Positions 4,207-8,522 of a DNA stretch of 8,522 nucleotides are shown piece after piece. Under the pieces are notes generated by a model that did not search any database, was not told where the DNA came from, and saw only the letters and a program-made list of their open reading frames with translations. Positions within the stretch are counted from its first letter, which is position 1; every line of letters begins with the position of its first letter. Position numbers and translations under genes: made by a program. Origin of the DNA: an uncultured Actinomycetes bacterium (lineage in GTDB: Bacteria; Actinomycetota; Actinomycetes; Nanopelagicales; Nanopelagicaceae); NCBI GenBank assembly GCA_903953805.1, contig CAJBLC010000003.1, forward strand, positions 1 through 8,522, written 5' to 3'.

Positions 4207-5670
4207 TTAGCCCTGCTCGGCGGCACGCTTCGCTGGATTGCCCGATTTCGACTTCTTCTTCGGCGGATTCTGCCCTGTTCGAGGAGCTGGGAGACCCATC
4301 CCTGCTGGCATCCCACCCATTCCGGCCATGCCACCTAATCCTGGGATATTTGGCATCCCCTTACCGCTGCGCATCTGCTTCATCATCTTCTGAGCAGCGG
4401 CAAATCGATCGACGAGATTATTGACCTCTGAAACTTGGCGCCCACTCCCCTTGGCGATTCGCGCGCGACGAGATCCATTCAAGACCTTTGGATCATTGCG
4501 CTCGGCCGGGGTCATTGATTGCACAATTGCTTGTGTCCGGATTAATTCATTATCGTCAAAGTTCTCGATCTGCTTCTTGATCGCACCTGCACCGGGAAGC
4601 ATTCCAAGCATCTTCGACATCGAACCCATATTTTTCATCGCCTCTAACTGAGCGAGAAAATCGGTCAATGTGAACTCTTCACCCTTTGCAAACTTCTCTT
4701 CCAACCGTGACGTTGTCGTCGAATCCATCGCTCGCTTTGCCTGCTCGGCCAAGGTTTGAATATCACCCATGCCCAAAATTCGAGAGGCCATACGGTCGGG
4801 ATAGAAGATATCGAAATCTTCAACCTTCTCACCATTTGATGCAAAGAGAATGGGTTTTCCAGTCTTTGCCAAGATCGAGAGGGCTGCGCCACCACGAGCA
4901 TCGCCATCAAGCTTTGTGAGGACTACGCCATCAAAGCCAACTCCCTCTTGAAATGCTTGTGCAGTTCGCACCGCATCTTGACCGACCATCGCATCCACAA
5001 CAAAGAGGACTTCATCTGGATTGACCGCCTCGCGGATCTTTACCGCCTGTTGCATCAACTCTTGATCGACACCCAACCGACCAGCGGTATCAACAATGAC
5101 AATATTGTGGAGTTTATCTTCGGCGAATTTCACGCCGGCTCTCGCAACGGCTACGGGATCACCAACACCATTTCCAGGCTCGGGTGCAAAGACCGGAACC
5201 TTGATGGATTCACCAACCGTTTGAAGTTGGGTCACTGCATTTGGTCGTTGTAAATCTGAAGCAACGAGGAGTGGAGTATTTCCAGCCTTCTTTAAGTGCA
5301 GAGCAAGTTTTCCAGCAAGAGATGTCTTTCCGGCACCTTGCAGACCGGTGAGCATGATGACCGTCGGTGGCTTCTTCGCCATTGTGATGCGACGGGTATT
5401 CCCGCCGAGGATCGCTGTGAGTTCTTCATTAACAATGGTGAAGATTGCTTGAGAGGGGTTAATCCCCTTATTGACTTCTTCGAGCTTCTCTAATGAGCGG
5501 GTGGTTATCGCTGCTACAAAGGATTGTGCGACATCAAGAGCAACATCTGAATCAAGGAGGGCAGTCCGAATCTCATTAGCGATCTCTTCAATATCGCCAC
5601 TCTTAAGTCGACCCTTAGCGCGCAGAGATGAGAATGCACTTGAGAATTTAGAGGTCAGATTGTCGAACAC
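4207..5670 (-). CDS. ffh: Signal recognition particle GTPase Ffh (SRP54)
   Basis: A 487-residue SRP protein that binds 4.5S RNA and nascent signal sequences and delivers ribosomes to FtsY at the membrane. It has an N domain (about 1-88), a G domain (about 100-295) and an M domain (about 300-437). G-domain motifs: P-loop GLQGAGKTS (109-117), SDLQRPNAV (138-146), DTAGR (194-198), TKLDGDARGG (252-261). The M domain carries the RNA-binding SRRARIAKGSGR (400-411) and Met-rich helices. A Met/Gly/Pro-rich stretch (439-463) and a Lys-rich end (470-483) close it. The start is GTG at 5670. There is no Shine-Dalgarno sequence, but TAGGCT lies 6 nt before the GTG, suggesting a leaderless mRNA. It follows glnD by 30 nt; two hairpins lie downstream. 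Confidence 0.97.
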   Translation of the reverse strand: MFDNLTSKFSSAFSSLRAKGRLKSGDIEEIANEIRTALLDSDVALDVAQSFVAAITTRSLEKLEEVNKGINPSQAIFTIVNEELTAILGGNTRRITMAKKPPTVIMLTGLQGAGKTSLAGKLALHLKKAGNTPLLVASDLQRPNAVTQLQTVGESIKVPVFAPEPGNGVGDPVAVARAGVKFAEDKLHNIVIVDTAGRLGVDQELMQQAVKIREAVNPDEVLFVVDAMVGQDAVRTAQAFQEGVGFDGVVLTKLDGDARGGAALSILAKTGKPILFASNGEKVEDFDIFYPDRMASRILGMGDIQTLAEQAKRAMDSTTTSRLEEKFAKGEEFTLTDFLAQLEAMKNMGSMSKMLGMLPGAGAIKKQIENFDDNELIRTQAIVQSMTPAERNDPKVLNGSRRARIAKGSGRQVSEVNNLVDRFAAAQKMMKQMRSGKGMPNIPGLGGMAGMGGMPAGMGLPAPRTGQNPPKKKSKSGNPAKRAAEQG

Positions 5671-5676
5671 AGGGCG

Positions 5677-5682
5677 AGCCTA
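5677..5682 (-). promoter_or_regulatory. Putative -10 box of ffh, leaderless GTG start
   Basis: The minus strand reads GGTAGGCT, then six nt (CGCCCT), then GTG. TAGGCT is a good actinobacterial -10 (TANNNT), and a nearly identical block precedes glnD. No canonical -35 is found at 16-18 nt. Confidence 0.5.
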
Positions 5683-5700
5683 CCGCCTTCCGATTACCCG

Positions 5701-7962
5701 CTAGCGCGTGAGCATCTGCCGTTCGATTTGGGAGGCCAGTGTCTTCGCCCGCTCTTCGCTCAAGGCGCCACCGTTCACATCCGTTACATACAGGGTGTCG
5801 AAGGCCTCAGCCCCTAGAGTCGCAACAATCGCGGCGCGGATATCGACACCAAATCGCGAGATTGATTTCGTCGTGTCGTAGAGGACTCCTGGTCGGTCAT
5901 GCATTCGGACTTCTACAATCGTTGCATCCGTTGCCATGTCATTAGTAGCAGTGACAACCGGAGGCGGCACGGGAATTCCTGGGAACTTCCGATAATTGCG
6001 GACTCGCTCCTCAATCTTTGCACTGATATCAATCTCGCCATCAAGTGCCCGTTGCAGCATCTCTGCTATCTGTTCAGATTGCGGAATAGGTGCGTGGACA
6101 TCAAGAGCCACGAGCCAGGTCATTACTGCGACATCATCGATAGTTCTCGTTCGCGCTGAACGTAGATCCATACGAGAGATAGAGAGAACTCCTGCGACAA
6201 TAGAGAGCAGACCTACGCGATCCGGGGAGACGATTTCAATCTCATATCCCTCTTCGCGAGTTCGCACTTCAACAGATAATTCTCTACTTCTATGTTTGCG
6301 CAATTGTGCTTCAGTAAGTTCCAGCGTTGGAGCGGGTGTCACTCCTTGCATAGCGTCGGCACATTTGTTCACAAGATCTTGGACAAGACGTGCCTTCCAT
6401 TCGGTCCATGCAGTTCTTCCTGTTGCCTCACCATCGGCGATGCTTAATGCATGAAGTAATTGCAGCGAGTCAAGGTCGGGAATCAAGGCCAAAACGGAGG
6501 CTATTGTCTGCGGATCATCAAGATCTCTACGAGTAGCGATCGAAGGAAGAAGCAGATGCTGCTTCACCATGAGGGCAAGTGTCGCGGTATCTGAGGATGA
6601 AAACCCAAGGCGTTGGGCGAGCGGAATAATAAGTTCTGCCCCAAAATCGGAGTGATCCTTTCCGAGATACCCCTTACCAATATCGTGGAAGAGTGCGCCA
6701 ACGAGTAAGAGATCTGGTCTGCGCACCTGACGAGTGAGGGCTGCCGCCTTTACCGCCGTCTCCAGCATATGGCGATCAACTGTATGGTGATGGAGAACGT
6801 TCCGCTGCGGCAAGAAGCGAACATGCTCCCACTCCGGAATCCAACGTCCAATGATTCCCTCTTGATCGAGCGCCTCAAATACTCGAATCATCTGATTTCC
6901 CGAACCAATTAAGGCGACTAAGTCTTCACGCGATTGGCGCGGCCACGGGGTTGGGAGATCTACAAAATTCTCTGCGAGCGCGATACAGGCCTCAATCGAG
7001 AGTGGGAGGCCTCGTTGTGCCGAGATCGCTGCGGCTCGTAATCCAATTGTGGGATCAGCAGAGATATCGAAATCTGGATCGATGACAATTTCATCTGCAA
7101 TCGCTTGCAAGCCTCTACCAACTGCATGTGGCTTTGGTCGTCGCCACCACTTATGAGATTCGGCGTGGTCAATGCGATGCCAGGTGAGATCCATGACGTA
7201 ATCCACTGCTCGCGCTGCCTTTGCTACCTCAAACATCAGTACATCTGCATCGGCATACCCAAGATCAGCCGCAACTGCATCTTGTTCAGTGAGTAAGAGT
7301 TGATCGCGGTTGCGCTTGGAAACTTCATGTAGCGAATCACGAACGCTTAACAAGAGAGCTTCAGCAGCCGCTACCCGTTCAAAGGCAACATCAACAGATT
7401 GGCTACGCGAGATCGAACGCAAAGTATTGATATCGCGGAGTCCACCTCGTGACTCTTTGAGATCAGGTTCTAAGAGATAAGCCAGCTCCCCCGAGACCTT
7501 CGCACGTTCATCAATCGATTGACGCATGAGATCGTGGTACTTCGAAAAATTCCTTATCCAATTCTCGGATGCATCACGCGCAACACCCTCAACTAAAAGC
7601 TCTTCACCGCAGAGATAACGCAGATCAAGGAGACCTAGCTGAACGCGAAGGTCATTCTTGGCATTTTCAAGGGTTTCAAATCGAGTTCTTACCGAATGAT
7701 CAACAGAGCGCGACTGATTCCACAGTGGATAGAGAATCGCATTAACAAATTCGGAGAGCTTTGATTCGCTTTGATTTCCATCATGGAGAATGAGGAGATC
7801 GATATCTGATCCTGGTGAGAGTTCGCCTCGGCCATATCCACCAACTGCGCCAAGTGCGACCGATTCCGACGGCATTTGAGAAGCACGAAGAGCGTCGAGG
7901 AAGAGAGAAGTAATCTCTCTATCGATCTGATCAGATCGCTCTCGACGCTCTCGTGTACCCAC
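5701..7962 (-). CDS. glnD: PII nucleotidylyltransferase / nucleotidyl-removing enzyme GlnD
   Basis: A 753-residue bifunctional sensor that modifies and demodifies PII according to nitrogen status. Domains: nucleotidyltransferase with GGYGRGELSPGSDIDLL (41-57, metal ligands D53 and D55), a GlnD linker with SRGGLRDI (171-178), an HD hydrolase domain with HHHTVDRH (391-398), H426-D427 and DHSDFGAELI (436-445), then two ACT domains that start near EIEIVSPDRVGLLS (574-587) and TIVEVRMHDRPGVLYD (681-696). No key residue appears missing. It is shorter than E. coli GlnD (about 890 residues), mostly by a short N-terminus. In Corynebacterium and Streptomyces the GlnD homologue adenylylates rather than uridylylates PII, so adenylylation is the better guess. 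The start is GTG at 7962 with TAGGCT 7 nt upstream and no Shine-Dalgarno sequence. It lies 35 nt after glnB. Confidence 0.96.
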   Translation of the reverse strand: MGTRERRERSDQIDREITSLFLDALRASQMPSESVALGAVGGYGRGELSPGSDIDLLILHDGNQSESKLSEFVNAILYPLWNQSRSVDHSVRTRFETLENAKNDLRVQLGLLDLRYLCGEELLVEGVARDASENWIRNFSKYHDLMRQSIDERAKVSGELAYLLEPDLKESRGGLRDINTLRSISRSQSVDVAFERVAAAEALLLSVRDSLHEVSKRNRDQLLLTEQDAVAADLGYADADVLMFEVAKAARAVDYVMDLTWHRIDHAESHKWWRRPKPHAVGRGLQAIADEIVIDPDFDISADPTIGLRAAAISAQRGLPLSIEACIALAENFVDLPTPWPRQSREDLVALIGSGNQMIRVFEALDQEGIIGRWIPEWEHVRFLPQRNVLHHHTVDRHMLETAVKAAALTRQVRRPDLLLVGALFHDIGKGYLGKDHSDFGAELIIPLAQRLGFSSSDTATLALMVKQHLLLPSIATRRDLDDPQTIASVLALIPDLDSLQLLHALSIADGEATGRTAWTEWKARLVQDLVNKCADAMQGVTPAPTLELTEAQLRKHRSRELSVEVRTREEGYEIEIVSPDRVGLLSIVAGVLSISRMDLRSARTRTIDDVAVMTWLVALDVHAPIPQSEQIAEMLQRALDGEIDISAKIEERVRNYRKFPGIPVPPPVVTATNDMATDATIVEVRMHDRPGVLYDTTKSISRFGVDIRAAIVATLGAEAFDTLYVTDVNGGALSEERAKTLASQIERQMLTR

Positions 7963-7969
7963 GAGGGGT

Positions 7970-7975
7970 AGCCTA
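7970..7975 (-). promoter_or_regulatory. Putative -10 box of glnD, leaderless GTG start
   Basis: The minus strand reads AGTAGGCT, then seven nt (ACCCCTC), then GTG. It matches the block before ffh almost base for base. An internal promoter here would let glnD be made without amt-glnB transcription. The inverted repeat GGTTA/TAACC (7983-7987 and 7994-7998) lies just upstream, over the -35 region. Confidence 0.45.
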
Positions 7976-7997
7976 CTTAGTTGGTTAGCTATTTAAC

Positions 7998-8336
7998 CTA
8001 GATGGCATCGCTTCCACGTTCGCCGGTGCGAACACGTACGACATCATCGACCGGAGTCGACCAGACCTTGCCATCGCCAATCGCGCCAGTTGATGCCGCT
8101 TTGACGATCGCGCTGATCACAGTCTCTGCCTCATTTGAATCGACGAGTACTTCAAGGCGAACCTTGGGTACGAGATCGACAGTGTATTCAGCACCACGAT
8201 AGACCTCGGTATGGCCGCGCTGGCGTCCAAAACCGCTCGCCTCAGAGACCGTCATTCCGGTGATACCTACTGCGTGGAGCGCATTCTTCACATCATCCAA
8301 CTTGAATGGCTTGATGATTGCTGTAATGAGTTTCAT
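7998..8336 (-). CDS. glnB: Nitrogen regulatory protein PII (GlnB/GlnK)
   Basis: A 112-residue PII signal protein, normally a trimer sensing ATP/ADP and 2-oxoglutarate and controlling the Amt channel and other nitrogen targets. The N-terminus MKLITAIIKPFKLDDVK is typical. The T-loop segment GFGRQRGHTEVYRGAEYTVD (35-54) contains Q39 for 2-oxoglutarate/Mg and Y51, the residue modified by GlnD. K58 is present, as is the B-loop TGAIGDGKVW (83-92). The C-terminal VRVRTGERG (100-108) provides nucleotide-binding arginines. The ATG at 8336 has AAGGAG about 9 nt upstream, overlapping the amt stop region. The 12-nt gap to amt and the glnD gene downstream make the standard amt-glnB-glnD order. Linkage to amt favours the GlnK-type role of blocking the transporter; the glnB/glnK naming is conventional. 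Confidence 0.97.
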   Translation of the reverse strand: MKLITAIIKPFKLDDVKNALHAVGITGMTVSEASGFGRQRGHTEVYRGAEYTVDLVPKVRLEVLVDSNEAETVISAIVKAASTGAIGDGKVWSTPVDDVVRVRTGERGSDAI

Positions 8337-8348
8337 GGATACCGCTCC

Positions 8349-8522
8349 TTACTTAGTCTGGGTGAAGTTAGAGAGGAAACGGGAACCGTCGGAATATGAC
8401 GAGTTCTCGTATGCAGTCTCAGCGTGCTGAGAGAGATCGAGACCAGACTGTTCAGCTTCTTCGCTCACGCGAAGGCCGATTGTCTTATCGAGGATCTGAG
8501 CCAAGATATAGGTGACGATGAA
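8349..8522 (-). CDS. amt: Ammonium transporter (Amt), C-terminal fragment
   Basis: The last 57 residues of a gene running off the right edge. The visible part begins in a membrane helix (FIVTYILAQILDKTIGLRVS) and continues with the cytoplasmic tail GLRVSEEAEQSGLDLSQHAE, a hallmark of Amt/MEP/Rh ammonium channels; this tail gates the trimer and contacts PII. About 20 polar residues follow, ending in FLSNFTQTK. The stop TAA (8351-8349) overlaps the glnB Shine-Dalgarno region. The gene order confirms the call. Upstream regulatory sites, such as GlnR or AmtR boxes, would lie outside the window. Confidence 0.93.
   Translation of the reverse strand, partial: FIVTYILAQILDKTIGLRVSEEAEQSGLDLSQHAETAYENSSYSDGSRFLSNFTQTK

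Noticed and set aside
5996..6454. Plus-strand 152-codon frame inside glnD.
   Set aside because: Antisense to the GlnD ACT/HD region, Arg/Ser-rich in the way such shadows are, with no start signals.

Overview
This is an ordinary, fully coding stretch of an actinobacterial chromosome of medium GC, roughly half by eye. The actinobacterial assignment rests on three things: a DUF4193 zinc-ribbon gene paired with a DUF3093 gene, a DesA-type acyl-ACP desaturase, and the gene order amt-glnB-glnD-ffh-rpsP-khpA-rimM-trmD. The GC is low for the phylum. With very tight gene packing, short proteins and probable leaderless starts, it resembles a streamlined aquatic actinobacterium such as the acI/Nanopelagicales group. 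That last placement is inference.

Layout. At the left edge (1-95) a probable divergent start region separates a gene entering from the left on the minus strand (only about 17 codons visible) from a DUF3093 membrane protein on the plus strand (96-542). DUF3093 converges on a minus-strand DUF4193 gene (553-849). The intrinsic terminator of DUF4193 appears to lie inside the last codons of DUF3093. Everything to the right is on the minus strand and reads right to left in transcription order: the C-terminus of an ammonium transporter (amt, 8349-8522), PII protein (glnB/glnK, 7998-8336), PII-modifying enzyme (glnD, 5701-7962), SRP GTPase (ffh, 4207-5670), then after a 168-nt gap rich in inverted repeats ribosomal protein S16 (rpsP, 3505-4038), KhpA (3266-3505), RimM (2724-3263) and TrmD (2024-2731). 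Last comes an acyl-ACP desaturase (1017-1985).

Function. Amt, PII and GlnD form a nitrogen-sensing module: transport, signal and covalent modification. Ffh serves co-translational membrane targeting. rpsP-khpA-rimM-trmD is the classical 30S-assembly and tRNA m1G37 operon, with a 1-nt overlap, a 2-nt gap and an 8-nt overlap at its junctions. The desaturase sits where rplS usually follows trmD.

No phage, IS, CRISPR, toxin-antitoxin or biosynthetic cluster was found, and no RNA gene was recognised. No gap between genes exceeds about 170 nt. The points most worth a second look are: a Glu in TrmD where the catalytic Asp169 of E. coli TrmD belongs; four or five genes sharing a TANNNT-N6/7-start-codon arrangement that implies leaderless mRNAs; the terminator hidden in the neighbouring coding sequence; three TGGCCAA repeats over the putative DUF4193 promoter; and the palindrome-dense ffh-rpsP gap.
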